Notes: a model not told the origin generated them from the letters alone. Shown: positions 1 through 12,345, counted from the first letter of the stretch. The stretch is 64,000 nucleotides of DNA from Gigaspora rosea (GCA_003550325.1 QKWP01000078.1:475852-539851); one strand, 5' to 3'. Made by a program: numbers and translations.

Positions 1-590
1 GCTTTTAATTATTATTTTTTTTATTAATTTTTATTTTTTTAAATAATTTTTTTTTATTATTAATTATTATTATTTTTATTTTTCGGTTCTATGATAGATC
101 TAGATTAGATTATCATCGCGAGATCTTTTTTTTTTATTTATATATAATTGTTTTCGGTTTGATTTTTTTTTTAATAGTTTTTTTTAATAACCTTTTAAAC
201 TTTTACGTTTTTTTTATTTTTATTATATGTAATAATTTAATTTTTTTAAATATTTTTTTTCGATTTTTTTTTTAAATATTTTTTAATTAATATTTAAATT
301 TTCAAGTTCTTTTTCCCTCTGTTATACAGATCCGAATAAGATAAGTTCCTTTTTTTTCTTTTTTTTTTGTTATTTTAATTTTTTTTTAATATAGTACTAA
401 CTGCTAATTTTTTTTCAGAAAATAACTGTCATCCATACCTTTCTCAAATGCCAAAGACCTGACAGAGTTCCGAGAAGTAGTTTTCGTATAATTGCTTTCG
501 TTCATCAGTGCCTTTGGAGGGAGAATATACTTCGTAATTTTTGAATAGGCACCACCAGGACTTCATCGTTGGCGCTGTTACAACTTTTTT
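1..590. other. AT-rich, T-skewed stretch, no gene seen
   Basis: Long T-runs and short A/T words dominate. No open frame with coding character and no recognisable element end was seen. Confidence 0.5.
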
Positions 591-1240
591 CGCCCCTGTT
601 GGTGTCGTCTCATTTTGGTACATGCATTTTTTAGTTGTTCGTGTCCTTTATCGCTTTTTAGTTCGAATACTAACTTCCACATTTTTCTTTTTTAGATTCT
701 TCGGGTAATGGCTTCGGATTTCGTCGTTGGAGTCGTTAGTCGGTGCTTTGTCGTTGGTGTCGACCATTTCGGTGTATTATTCGTCACTAGTGCCATGTTT
801 TTTCTTGTTATGTTTTTGTTGTCGCGTTCTAGTTCTAAATACTACTCGTTAGTTTTTATCTTTTTTAGGATCGTTAAGTGATTTCGTGATTGCCTTAGCC
901 GATTTTAACATTGCTTTGAGTGCGTTTCATTTTGGGTGCCTGTTAGTTTTTTTTGGACATTTCTTGTATGACTACGTGGTGGTGTCTTGTCGGCGATTTC
1001 GACATTGCTTCGAGTGTGTTTCAGGGTTTCTTGTCATAGATTTCATTTTGTGCGCCCTGTCAGTTTTCTTAGGTCTCTGTATGAGTTCGTGGTTGTCTCT
1101 TCTTGGGTCTCTGTGCGAGTTCGTGGTTATCTCAAGTGCCTTGTCACCAATTTTAATATTGCTTAGTACATTTTTTGGGTGTCTTGTAAATTTTACCTTG
1201 GGTACCTTGTTAGTTTTCTTAATTAATATATATAGTTGCT
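590..1240. repeat. Degenerate T/G-rich, A-poor repeat tract
   Basis: Words such as GTCGTTGG, TTCGTGGTT and CTTGTCGG recur with drift. A clear local duplication (GGTCTCTGT.GAGTTCGTGGTT) lies at about 1074-1132. Open frames on both strands here follow from base skew and resemble no family I know. Similar tracts lie at 7130-8450 and, in the opposite strand sense (A/C-rich), at 36900-37400. Confidence 0.5.
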
Positions 1241-1555
1241 GATACTGTGAATAGCAAATTGGCAATTTGCTAGCATATATGTTAATTGAATTTAAAATCC
1301 ATATATGATTGTAGACGGTGTAAATATAAGTAGTAAAACTTCTGGCAAGCTCTAGCTATACGAATGTGATGGATAACTATCTTGCTAAGTCTGCTGGCTT
1401 ATATTTTTTATATGTCTTTATCTTCCGGCTCACGATGACATCATTGATTTTAAATTCTTTTATATTTATTTTTTATATTATATTTTTAATTAATAATATG
1501 TAGTTGCTAATATTGTGAATAGCAAATTGGCAATTTGCTAGCATATATATTAATT
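1231..1555. repeat. Two copies of a palindrome-bearing repeat
   Basis: A block of about 60 bp occurs at about 1231-1290 and again at about 1498-1555. Each holds a perfect palindrome with 10-bp arms TAGCAAATTG/CAATTTGCTA around one base (1252-1272 and 1520-1540). This could be a duplicated element end; the middle 200 bp is not repeated. Confidence 0.6.
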
Positions 1556-1809
1556 AAAATTATTACTTTAGGGTTAGAGTTAGGGCATATTAGTTAGCAT
1601 TAGATTTTTTTTTAGTATAAATTATGTGATTAAGGTTAGTTCGTTGGATTTTTGTTAATTTTGTATTAATTGTATAATTGTATTAGTTAAAAGTAAATGC
1701 TTAAAATCTTGTTATCTATATTATATAAATAAAAAATTTTAAATGACTTAATTAGTATGTATATTTTTAATAAATTAAAATTAAATACAGTAGTAATATT
1801 ATATTTTTA

Positions 1810-2140
1810 CAGAATTTATATATGCGATATATACCTGATATATATACAGCATATATACTATATGTGTACTATATGTGTCTACATGTGTCCGATATCCTAT
1901 ATGACTCTACACATATCAGGTACCCTATAATATATATCGGGTACATGATGCACTACAGAATTTATATATGCGATATGTATACGGCATGTATATAGCATGT
2001 ATACTATATGTTTACTATATGTGTCCAATATGTGTCTGATATCCTGCATGAACTTTACACATATCGGGTATGTGTATAAATATATCCTACACATATCAGT
2101 CACATATCATATATATATTGTATACATATCGGGTACCCGA
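1810..2140. repeat. ATATGTGT/ACATATC low-complexity array
   Basis: Imperfect repetition of ATATGTGT, GATATC and ATCGGGTAC words. A longer direct repeat, ACAGAATTTATATATGCGAT, starts near 1810 and near 1953. The right edge is the target site of the element at 2144. Confidence 0.6.
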
Positions 2141-2143
2141 TAT

Positions 2144-2423
2144 CAGTGTTGTACATTTTCACTGTCCCAGCCTTTTTTTGCCATGTCCCAATGTCCCAAT
2201 ATCTAGCGTCCCAAGTGTCCCAACTATGTCCCAAGCCTTAATAATTAATAAATTAATTTAAAAAAATATATAATTGTATATTTTTTTAGGTGCTAAACAC
2301 ATTTTTAAAAAAATTTAATTAGATTATTTTAATAAAATTTTAAGTAATTTCAATTTATAAAATTGTTCCAGAATGACCCAAAATGTCCCAACATATGTCC
2401 CAACTGTCTTATGTACAACACTG
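2144..2423. mobile_element. hAT-type MITE (280 bp)
   Basis: Perfect 13-bp terminal inverted repeats, CAGTGTTGTACAT at the left and its reverse complement at 2411-2423. They are flanked by an 8-bp target duplication with one mismatch (CCCGATAT at 2136-2143, CCCAATAT at 2424-2431). TGTCCCA words are repeated just inside both ends. The 8-bp duplication, the CAG start and the subterminal repeats are typical of hAT elements. No transposase is encoded. Confidence 0.85.
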
Positions 2424-2431
2424 CCCAATAT

Positions 2432-3559
2432 TATACCGATGTGCATCATTTTGACCTGTGTGAGCAGGTTTTAAAACTAAGGACCTTAAATTTTTTGAAA
2501 TTTTGGTAAACCAAAAATATGTTGATTCTAAGTGCCAAACATCTATTAGTGATTTTTTTATACTATTAAATAATAAGGATAAGGATAAAAATAAGAACAA
2601 GGAAGATTATAATACTATATTGTGATATTACTATCATTATTATAATTTTTATTTTTTTATATACATATTATTTTTCAACATGTGCATATTATCTATATTA
2701 AATAGATAGTTCTATGTTTAGAAAAAAATTTTGATAAGTTTATCTTACTAAAAATATAAATATAAAACAAATTTGTATTAAAAAATTTATTTTCAATAAG
2801 CAATTGTAAATTTTCTTTACTACTAAATCATATTATATCTATTGAAGAAAAAGATTAATTGCTAAACCCAAGCAAAGAAATCTCTTTATTATTATATGAT
2901 AAATATGTACATAAACAGTATTTGTGTCTTTATTGTGATCTGTTTGAAAAGCTACAGATAATTTTGAACAGTTTTGTAGTTGGTTAGTATTAGAGTATGC
3001 GAATTTAGTAATATCAGTTAAATGATACTGTCCACAAGAACTACCTTCAAAATGGTTTGAATTCTAAACCCATATCCCTAATCAAGTTGAGAGCCTTACT
3101 TAAAACTTCATAAAAAATAAAAAAGAATTAGCATTAACACTTTAATAAATACAATTATAGAAAAGCAATAAATAAAAATTTTACTTAGCTTTTATGTAAT
3201 AGTAAAATCGTATTGTACTATAAATTTAGACAGACATATGATCGTACATTAATATAGACTTGTAAAGTTCTATTTATAGTAAGAAAATTAAATTGATGAA
3301 TTCTATTCTAATTTGCATATGTACTATATGCAAAAAAAAAACTGATTATATATATTTACTTCCTATTAAATTACATTAATTCTTTTTTAATATAAGTGTA
3401 ATTTTATAAAAGTAACCTTTATACAGTCACACTTCTTTCTAATTACCTGATTGGTACATGTCCAGCTGGGGTGGCAACTGTAGTTTGTATTATAAATATC
3501 ATAATAAATTTTATAAAAATTACTATAAAAAATTGTTATAAAGCTTATAAGATATTGTA
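2432..3559. other. No gene or element recognised
   Basis: AT-rich sequence with scattered short open frames that lack coding character on either strand. Confidence 0.4.
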
Positions 3560-3739
3560 AGAACCCCAAAATATACATAGGTAGGTCAGATTAATTATAG
3601 GGTTATTAAAAAAGAAAGATCTGCAAAAAAAATTTCAAAAATAAGCAAAAAAATTACTATAAATAGAAAATATCTGTATAAAAAACCTCAAAAATAAGCA
3701 AACTTATATCTGACCTATCTATGTATATTTCGGGGTCAT
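3560..3739. mobile_element. Short TIR element with 8-bp duplication
   Basis: The ends are near-complementary: AGAACCCCAAAATATACATA at the left and the complement of ATGACCCCGAAATATACATA at the right, both running on into a shared TAGGTCAGAT. The 8-bp word ATATTGTA flanks both sides exactly (3552-3559 and 3740-3747). The 180-bp length and lack of coding mark it as a MITE; the duplication size fits hAT. Confidence 0.8.
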
Positions 3740-3791
3740 ATATTGTAATATATGCAGTACAGTCATTATTTTTATTGAAGTTTAATATGCT

Positions 3792-4261
3792 TCACATGGG
3801 TGTGATGTGCTTGTATATTGCATCCTAATTTGATTGCCCAAATTTGCAGATCATTATTTTAAAAAAATTAACAATTTTTGTTAAAATTCTTTAGATTAAG
3901 AATTAGTCTAAGAAATTTTAAAAAAAGTCGTAAAGTTTTTTGCATTTATATACAAAATTTAGTGCTAAACAAGTTTACTTAATTGAGTTGGAAAGGTTGT
4001 CTTAATAAAATTTAGAGAAATCGTCAAAAAATGAGTTTAAAAAATGAAAAATTGCGAATATCTCTAAATTTTAATAAGACAATTCGACTAAGTAAACTTG
4101 TTTAGCACAAAATTTTGCATATATATACAAAGAAATTTAAGAATTTTTTTAATAAACCTTCTAATCTAACCCTAACCTAAAAGTTTTCATTTATTTTTTC
4201 AAAAATAATGATCTACAAATTTAGCCAATCAAATTTGAGTGCGATATATAAGCACATCGCA
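3792..4261. mobile_element. Foldback element with long inverted repeats
   Basis: The arms are complementary for about 65 bp at the outer ends (GTGATGTGCTTGTATATTGC left, GCGATGTGCTTATATATCGC read from the right), and again in inner blocks around GTTTACTTA. Near each end sits a CCAATCAAATTT word, and one side holds a telomere-like CTAACCCTAACC tract. No coding frame. Confidence 0.7.
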
Positions 4262-4390
4262 GGGTGCGAAATATTATTTATTCATTTTTATTATAATATA
4301 GTTGAGTCAGTTTGTATTAAATTTGCTATGATGATTTACTATGCAATAACACAGTATATAATTGTTAGCTTGCATTATTATGATTAGATT

Positions 4391-4690
4391 ACACAAAGTT
4401 AATTTTTATTTTGTATAATCCATAGACCTAATTTTTTCAAAAAAATTTTTTTAAATTTTTATTGTGCCAAATATTTTATTTTTGCTATTTAATTTTTTTC
4501 TTTAGTATTATCTAATAATAACTTTAATGAAAAAACCCATAAATTTTCTGATTCAGTATTATGCAAACTAAAAAAATAACTTTGCATGGCCTTATATATA
4601 AACATGAGCTTATTAATTTATAGTAAACTAAAAAAAACTGGTTCACCAACTAGAATTTTGGAACACCATTGTTACAAGCGGTATAGCTTT
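4391..4690 (-). mobile_element. MITE family C, copy 4 (partial)
   Basis: Read on the minus strand this shares ordered blocks with the copies at 11536, 52324 and 57631: a GGTGTTCC-like block, an internal CCATGCAAAGTTA motif (about 4591-4557), a TTGGCACAAT-like block, and a terminal CAAAGTTAATTTTTATTTTG end near 4391. The outer left end seems lost against the repeat that begins at 4671. Confidence 0.55.
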
Positions 4691-5143
4691 TTTAATATAC
4701 TACTAGCAACATAGCACATGGCAACAGCGATCTTGTAGGGTCAGAGAAGATATGAAGCAGTGTGGAAGTAGAATGTTTCCTCACTATGGCAGTTTGATAT
4801 ATTTTACTCAAAGAACAGGAGTGTATTTAGTTGGACAAAGATATATTTTATTTAAGTATCTTACAAGACTTTGCTACAAGACTATCTAAAGGTTTCTGTG
4901 CCTAAAGAATTCTATAACTAAAGAATTGCAGGGAACAAATCCTAAAGCTAAGGAGGGATAAAAGCTAGGGTTCATATATCTTTTAGAAATACATTTGTAT
5001 AGAAGTGTAAAAGTATAAAAGTATAAAAGTATAACATTATAAAAGTATAAATGTATAAAGATATGGTATAAAGGTATAAAGGTATAAAGGTATAAAAATA
5101 TAAAAGTATAAAAGTGTAAAGGTATAAAAGTATATGTTATACA
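4671..5143. repeat. LTR-like direct repeat, copy 1
   Basis: About 330 bp match the copy at 10306-10665 at high identity and in the same orientation. The repeat opens TGTTACAA and can be closed at TTATACA, giving TG...CA ends. Its last 130 bp is a GTATAAAAG minisatellite. If this is an LTR pair, the element spans about 6.0 kb including a 900-bp hAT insertion. No reverse transcriptase or integrase frame remains between the copies. Confidence 0.55.
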
Positions 5144-5951
5144 AGTGTTAATTTATTATTATCAAATTAACTATTAATCTGCTTCTAATAAACTATAGCT
5201 CATTTGAATTGCAAAAACCTATAGAATCTAATGGTAATAAATTAGAACTTCATTTTATAACATTTCCGTCCCCTTTAAAAACGAATTCCGTAAGTTCCTG
5301 AATCTAATAACTTTGAAAAATTATTAAAGAAAATTATATACTATCAATTATAAAATTTATATCTGTATCTAGTTCTTTATTAAACTCTAGGTTCTTTGAT
5401 AGTTTCTTTGCTTGGTTTTAGCATGTGATTAATTTAATAGATGTAGCTAAGTTTTGAGGCTGAAAAATAGAAGTTTCTATTTTGGATTCTATTGTCTGGT
5501 AATCCATATACCTGGATCACTCCTGGATCTTTTCCTGTTTCTAGTACTTTGTCTATTTTGGGTTTTGTGTTCTCTGTTGATATTTTTAGAATATTGGGAA
5601 AATTGTCAAATCAATGAGGATGTTTACTTGTTATGGTCTTGTTTTTCTAATATTCCAAAGAATTTTATCGCATATTTATTTTTGCAATTCCACATGCTTT
5701 GTATCTGAATTGTTTATGTACAAAAATTTTGCTCAATATGTGCTTTAGCAATTTCCTTGTTGCTTTCTCCCTTTAAGAGTTGTGAGGTCTCTGAACTTTT
5801 CTTATTAATTTGTCTAAAATTAGCTTCTATTATTTTTTTTGATTTTTTTTAAAATATCTAATAATTATAAAGTGTTAAAAGTGTTTCAAAAAAATAAAGT
5901 TTTTATGGTTTCTGTATCTAAAATTTTTAAGTGTAAAGTATCAAATTTGTT
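5144..5951. other. Between LTR-like repeat and hAT element; no gene
   Basis: An 84-codon frame at 5454-5708 is hydrophobic and T-rich with no recognisable motif. I do not call it a gene. Confidence 0.4.
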
Positions 5952-6851
5952 CAGGGTTGTGCAGGCTATATATCCGGTATTTTTTATCAGACATCAGACA
6001 TTTCTGAATTGTCCTATGCAATTCCAATGTTTGATGTGGTGCAGCTATAGTTGTCACTGGACAATATCTGATCACTTTTATAGGCCAATTCAGACAATTT
6101 TCCAATGTTTGATGATATATCCGATGCTAATTTGCATATGACCAAAGTGAAAACTATATAAAAATTAATTTAGTTTAGTGTATCTACATTTATTGATTAT
6201 TTTATTTTTATTTTTAGCTTGGGAAACTATTCCTATACATATATGGTTTAAATAGAAACTTTTTGCCATTTGTTCAAACATTCATATGAAAAAAAATCGA
6301 ATTTCCCACCAGCCGATACATATAAATCAATCATATTATGAAATGTTTCTGAAACTTGGACACTATGTAACAAAACATAAATGAATTGAATGGATCCCTT
6401 ATCATTTAATTAATTGTAACACATAATAATTATTATAAAAAAAAATTGGCCTCATATTATTATATATATGTATGTACAGTACTAATCTTTCAAAGGATGA
6501 TATAATAAACATATGTACAGAATTATTTCAATGAAAAAAAGAGTTGGTTTATTAATAAAAGTATAGCTTTATTTATGAAGTTTTATAACACAACGCTTAA
6601 TAAATAAAAAACTTTTTTATTATTACGATTGACTAAAATCTTTTTTGAATACAAAAATGCAATTCTATTGGTTAATTGTCACATATTAAATTAAATGTCG
6701 AATCAAATGAAATGATTTAATATCATGTGATTAACCAATTAAGAGGAAGTTTTCTTATATGTCCTATCCTATGTCCAGTGCTTTTGGCAGACATTCGGAC
6801 AATGGTTATCAGACAGATTCCATTGTCTAAATTACATTCATGCCAATCCTG
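5952..6851. mobile_element. hAT-type non-autonomous element (900 bp)
   Basis: The left end is CAGGGTTGTGCA. The right end, read inward, is CAGGATTGGCA: an imperfect inverted repeat with the hAT consensus start. A perfect 8-bp duplication, AATTTGTT, flanks it (5944-5951 and 6852-6859). Subterminal words such as CAGACA, GGACAAT and TCCAATG recur near both ends. No transposase frame survives. Confidence 0.85.
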
Positions 6852-7129
6852 AATTTGTTAAAGTCTTTGTCTATTGTTGACTTTTCCAGTTAACTGATTA
6901 ATGTTCATTGAATACTTTGTATAGCTTTGAGTATGTAGTATAAGTAACTGTTAGTATAAATTTTCGTGGTTACAGCTCTTAGTTTCGATAATGCTTCATA
7001 GTATGTGTTCAGTCAGTTATCATCATAATGTAGTCATTACATTATACCAAAAAATCATGTGTAATATTAAATTAGAGTTTTTCTGATTTTACACATATTA
7101 ACTCTCTTTTTTTATTAAAATATAGATTT

Positions 7130-8450
7130 TGAAACTGTTGTCATTCTTGGTATCGTAGTTAATTCTTGGAATCGTCATTACTGGGGCTCTAGACTTCTTC
7201 ATCATAGTTAGTGTCTAGGTCTTTTTTGTATTTTTGTTTTGACATCATTATTTCTCGGCATTACAGTTTTCCTTGTTAGTATAAGGTCTTGTGATTCCGT
7301 CGTTAGTCTGGGTGTAGTCCTATATTGCTAAAGTAGGTATTGTTTTGAAGATTTCTGACTTTGGGTGGTTTAGTTTTATTGTAATTCCAAATTTTTAGCC
7401 GTGCAGTTCTTTCTTTTCTTCTAGGTTTCACTTCGTCGTTGGCATTGTCAATATTGTAGATTTTGTCGTTAGAGCTTTCCTGTCAGGTCTTCATTAGTGT
7501 AAAGTGGTCATTATTTCTTTGATATCTTTCTTTTTGTAAGTATAATCTTGTTATTCACGGCCTTTAGTCATCACTTTGGGGGTCCTAGTGCTTGGGGTAG
7601 TAAGTCTTGTTTCGTTAGGCCTAGTTATTCTTCTTTTAGTCTTGGTATTTATCTTTAATTGTCTTGACTTGTTTGGTCAGACTTGGTCTGGTTCTTCTGG
7701 CTCTTGCTTCGTGGAGTCTTGGGTCTGAACTTGGCACTTAACGACTTAAGATATTTCTTCTCATATGTGGGCTTGTCAGGTCTGGACCAATTATTGTTTT
7801 TGTAGGTTTGGGCTTCACCGATAAGCAGAATAATGCTAGTAATAGAATACTAGAATTCGGTCAGTTGGTGTTGGAATATGTTTCGTAGAACTTGGCTGGA
7901 TCTTGTTAATGGGTGGTACTATGTCGACGAGTTACTATGGATTTCCATAGGTATAATCTCTGTGACCGTTGTCTTGTTAGGTCAGATTTCAATATTCCTT
8001 CGTTATTCGTATAGTCTTGTCCCATGCTTTAACATAGGTTAGTATGTTGTTTTTTTTTTGGAGATAAAATTTTCTTATCAATTTCTCTCTAGCTGTGAGT
8101 CTTTGTCTCTTATCGACAAAATATTATAATTTGCTATAGATATTTCGTTCTTATTAGTAATATTCAATTTGGTGCTTTTTTTTTGGTTGGGGTTGTTGTC
8201 TTATATTTCTGCTAGATTTAATATATGTATATATATATTTATTTTATATTTTGTTTCTCATTTTGGGTATGGCGCTAATCCTGGGTCTTGTCTTCTTTTG
8301 GTTGAACTTGTTACGTCTGGTCTTGTATGTCTTTATCAATCCCAGTATTTTTTCATTGGACTTGTTCTATTTTTCTAGGTCCTAAAACTTGGCGCTAGAC
8401 TTTGATTTTTTACATCTTTCAGCTGGTTCTAGTCGTTTGTAAGTATAATT
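7130..8450. repeat. Degenerate T/G-rich, A-poor tract
   Basis: About 1.3 kb with words such as GTCGTTGG, TTGGTCAG and TCTTGTTAG. It is compositionally like 590-1240. It lies inside the LTR-like pair and could be its eroded internal region, but no retroelement protein motif was found on either strand. Confidence 0.45.
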
Positions 8451-8514
8451 ATTTTCTTTTTTTTTTATATATAATGGCAAAAGAAGCTAATCATGCTCTC
8501 TTATTTGCCATGTT

Positions 8515-8650
8515 GAATAATTAATGAATACGGATGAAATAATCAATGTGAATAAGATCATTGATACAAATAAAATAGTTAATATGAATAAAACGATCAG
8601 CATAAACAGACTGATCAACTTAGATTAAGCGATTAGTACTAGTGGGAAAA
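8515..8650. repeat. Short A-rich minisatellite
   Basis: Units of about 20-24 bp built on AATAA..GATCA repeat six or so times with drift. Confidence 0.45.
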
Positions 8651-9229
8651 ACAATGAAGGAACCAATATGCTTAATGAAGCTTTGCGTTTCCAAAACTAG
8701 AGAACATTAGAGCTCAGAATTCTTTTGTAATTTGGTTTCGTGATCACTTTTTCTATCAGATAAGTATTTTTTTTGTACTTTGTTGGGATATTTTAAAGCG
8801 TTATACTAATAATAATTAATTTTTTTTGAATAGAGTCCTTAGCAATCCTTTTTCTAACTAGGCGGGATTATGAAATTGAAATTGAAGGAGTAAAATAGCT
8901 TGGTTGCACACCGAATTTCCTAAGGCCAGGATCATAAGGTACCAGCGAATTGATTAATAGTATAGTACTACAGGGATCTTCAAGGAGTTAGGATCTGGTG
9001 GGGTTTGGCTTCAGGACTTGGGAAAAAGTGAATTCTTTTCAAGTTCTTCTTGGTACCATTTGGAACGATGATAGTAGAATCTTACTATTTTTCATTTGAA
9101 GGTTCGAGATGTGTCTTGATATTTTTTCTACAGGTATTGGTCACAGTCTTACTATCTTAATAGACTAAATTTGTGATTACAGTCTGTTTTAAGGCTAAAA
9201 TCAAGAATGAGGTGGGTAAAAATAGGTGT

Positions 9230-9840
9230 TAATCATATAGGTCGAAATTTAGTGTTAGAATTTTAATTCAGCTTTTTTTTTTGTATTTGGAAAAATATAG
9301 AATCAGGTAATGAAGACAGTTTTAAGTAGATAAGGGTTTAAAATGTGAATTATTAGGGAGAAGAACTTGGGTTTAAGAATGAATTAATTTTAAATAAGGG
9401 TAGTAGGATTTGTTATGTCTAGAGTTAGTTTTAGACGTAAGAATCAGATACTTAGGAATATGGAGGTGGAGGATGGGTTTAGAATTAGGTTTGGGACGAG
9501 GGGTTGGATGTTTAAAGGTTATAAATTAGAAGTCAGTTTGGGCTTGGGTAAATGTATTAAATTAAAGTATATTAAATAAAGGGATAAGTAAAGAAACATT
9601 TTTGTTGTAGCATATATAATAGGTACTTGGAGTCAGATTTGTAAAGTGGTGTTTAATATAGTTGGATGTTGGATTTTAGTAAAATTGGGTTTGTGGTAAC
9701 AGTAGAGTTTGGATTAATTTGGAATTTGTAGGGTTGGGTTTAAGTGAATGTGAAGTTGATATAAAATGTGATAGATTTGGGATTTTGTAGAGTTGGAGAT
9801 TTGGTAAGATCCAAATTTTAAGAGGGTGTGAGGTTTTTCA
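9230..9840. other. C-depleted, G-rich strand tract
   Basis: The plus strand is made almost entirely of A, G and T, with words like GGGTTTAGAATTAGG and very few C. No open frame or repeat unit explains it. Confidence 0.5.
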
Positions 9841-9926
9841 TTTCATAAAATTTTTTGTAAAAATTTTCTGGTTTAAGTCATTAATAAAGTTTCAAGTCTG
9901 TATTAATAAGCTAAATAACTAAATAG

Positions 9927-10070
9927 GATGCTACAAAGCAGAGGCTTCAAGTATTCCCTTCTGAATGAATCTCTTTCAATTCAACAGAAAAATACCAGTA
10001 CTACAAAAGCAAGAGGCTTCAAGTATGCCTTTTGAACGAATCTCTTTCAATTTGACAGGAAAACCAAAAG
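9927..10070. repeat. Tandem duplication, about 64-bp unit
   Basis: Two adjacent copies share GAGGCTTCAAGTAT and GAATCTCTTTCAATT with a few substitutions. Immediately right lies a 70-codon minus-strand frame (10303-10091) beginning MMPSGESIKNN; it abuts the LTR-like repeat and might be a gag remnant, but I cannot support that from motifs. Confidence 0.6.
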
Positions 10071-10305
10071 CTATTACTCCTTGGTAATAGTCAGACGTAA
10101 ATAAAAGAAATATTCTTTTTTAAAGAAGAAAGAAGGAGAGGATTCAACTTAATGTTTCTACTCTTCAATATTTGAACAATGTTTCTGGCTGCTTTAATTT
10201 TCAAAGAGGTGAAGGAGGTCCTAAAAGTTCTTGCTATTTTTAATATTTTAACAGTTTTTAATGCTTTCTGGTTATTTTTAATAGATTCGCCAGAAGGCAT
10301 CAAAA

Positions 10306-10665
10306 TGTTACAAATGGTATAGCCTTCTTAATATAAACATAGCACATGGCGACAGGGATCTTGTAGGGTCAGAGAAAATATGAAGTGGTGTGGAAGTGGA
10401 ATGTTTCCTTACTATAGCAGTTTGATATATTTTACTCAAAGAACAGGAGTGTATTTAGTTGGACAAAGATATATTTTATTTAAGTATTTTACAATATAAA
10501 GGTTTCTGTGCCTAAAGAACTTCTATAACTAAAGAATTGCAGGGAACAAATCCTAAAGCTAAGGAGGGATAAAAGCTAGGGTTTATATATCTTTTAGAAA
10601 TACATTCATATAAAAGTATAAAAGTATAACAGTATAAAAGTATAAAGGTATAAAGGTATAAAGGT
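10306..10665. repeat. LTR-like direct repeat, copy 2
   Basis: Matches 4671-5143 from TGTTACAA through the words GGGTCAGAGAA, TTTAGTTGGACAAAG and GGAGGGATAAAAGC into a shorter GTATAAAGG minisatellite. One internal block of about 20 bp is missing relative to copy 1. Confidence 0.55.
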
Positions 10666-11064
10666 ACTTAATTTTCTGTAATTGTTCAATAGGGCTGACA
10701 GAAAAAATATAACTGCTAACCCAATTTTTTATTCCTTGTTGTCACTATAAAAAATCTATAATGATATACAATGTTTCTATAGAAAGGCATGGTGATCTGT
10801 GTAAGTTCTGTATTGGCACAACTAAAATGGTCTGAATTGGACTATCTGTCTAGACATTTTGGACCGTAAATGGACTGGATTTTGCTGCACTTTACTAAGC
10901 CAAAATTTATGGAATTTGGCATGGGTCGAGGCACACGTAAGTTCATGTGCATACAGTATGATTCTGCAATTTTATTGGTCATACAAAATACATGTGCCAT
11001 TTAATATGTATCACCTCGAATATGTGCTATTCCATATAAAATCTTACAGGTGCAACCGCCAGGA

Positions 11065-11390
11065 GTCTAGACACTTTTACAATAACATGACCATCACGTG
11101 GTGTGGCGTATTCGGATTAACTTTTTGGTTTTATTGTTACGGTTGGGGTTAGGGTTCGTGGATATAGCCCTAGAGGGTCACTTCTATATGTAAAATCGCG
11201 TTCCAGACATTTTTATGTGGTTTTTAAGGCCAATTTTAACACTAGTTTTCGAGTATTATCGCTCTTTTCTCCTTTTTTCTTGTACACGTGTTTTGTTTTG
11301 ATGTCAGACTGATCCGGGACGATCAAAATTTACGTTCTCCGATTGGTTAATTCTCATGCGCCACGTCATGTTACTGCAAAGTGTCTAGAC
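11065..11390. mobile_element. TIR element starting GTCTAGAC
   Basis: Inverted arms at 11065-11091 and 11365-11390 start GTCTAGACACTTT and end with ATAACATGAC, with few mismatches. The interior holds CACGTG, a GGGGTTAGGGTT telomere-like word and a CCGATTGGTTAA word, as in several other MITEs of this window. The 97-codon frame across its left end is treated as spurious. Confidence 0.65.
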
Positions 11391-11535
11391 CACTGGTGGG
11401 GTTTACACAACATGATGATGCGTATCATAAATACATGCCATTCCGTGTGGCGTACATATATGTGCCACAGTACATGCATTACAGACATCACCATGCTAAA
11501 CCGTAACACCGCCCTGACCACTTTTTCATAGGGTG

Positions 11536-12033
11536 TGCAAATAAAAATTAATCTTGCATAACCTTAATTGTGAACATTATTCTATAACTTACAGTAAATT
11601 AAAAAAAAAACTGACCAACTAACACATGTTGGCTTTAGCTATTGTGATAACACGCCAATTTAATGTAAAAATTTTGTTACAAAACTTACTGACTATTGCT
11701 GTATTGTGGTGATTTACTGTAAAAAAAAATTGCATACGTAAGTACGTCGATTCTTGGTTGACTCACGAATTTTACTATAGTTTACCGTAAAGAATTTTGT
11801 TACAAATCGATACATAATACTGTATGTGGTTAAGGTTGATTTAGTACTATCATGATTAAACAAGGTCGGGAAATTAAGGTCCCATCGGGTGACACCGAAC
11901 GAGAATAGCGGAAAAAAATAAATGTCAAAAATCGAACAATTGGCACAATTGGGATCTAAAAGAAAAAAAAATTGAAAAAATGAAAAAATGGGTCGGCGGA
12001 TAATGCAAGACGAAAAAATCAACTTGCGCCAAG
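11536..12033 (+). mobile_element. MITE family C, copy 3
   Basis: Carries the family blocks GACACCGAACGAGAATAGC, CAATTGGCACAATTGGGAT and the terminal ATGCAAGACGAAAAAATCAA. The site where a Tourist-like MITE sits in the 57.6-kb copy is empty here. The 109-codon minus frame 12043-11714 lies inside it and is not a gene. Confidence 0.65.
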
Positions 12034-12039
12034 CATATT

Positions 12040-12342
12040 TCATTCTTCCTATGCCTAAACTTCTGCTTCTGCAGATGTCCTGTGATCTTCACTCACATCG
12101 CTTATGATTTGACACTCTTGATCATAACTTACTCACTGATCACTAAGATCGCTACTGCTGTGGAAAGTTACACCTGCTTTGATTATCCAGAATTGGACTT
12201 ATTCTGGTCGATAGTTTACGAGACTCATCAGCATCTTTTCGATCTGTTGAATCACTGAGAAACAAAGTGATTACTAGATAATCTGGGAGACAAAAATTCC
12301 GGCCAAAAATTTAGAAATTTGCCATTTAAATTTATAGCGGAC
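12040..12342. other. Higher-GC stretch of unknown nature
   Basis: Less AT-rich than its surroundings, with recurring GATCA/CACTGA words. Neither strand gives a continuous frame of more than about 40 codons. It may be an eroded coding remnant. Confidence 0.3.
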
Positions 12343-12345
12343 TAA

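Noticed and set aside
4671..10665. Complete LTR retrotransposon
   Set aside because: The direct repeats support LTRs, but no primer site, polymerase motif or flanking duplication could be shown, so only the repeats are annotated.
10859..11152. 97-codon plus-strand frame
   Set aside because: It crosses the left end of a TIR element and contains MITE words (CACGTG, GGTTAGGG); no protein motif.
11714..12043. 109-codon minus-strand frame and its look-alike at 57782-57964
   Set aside because: Both are the same strand of family C MITEs, so the similarity is of DNA repeats and not of a protein.
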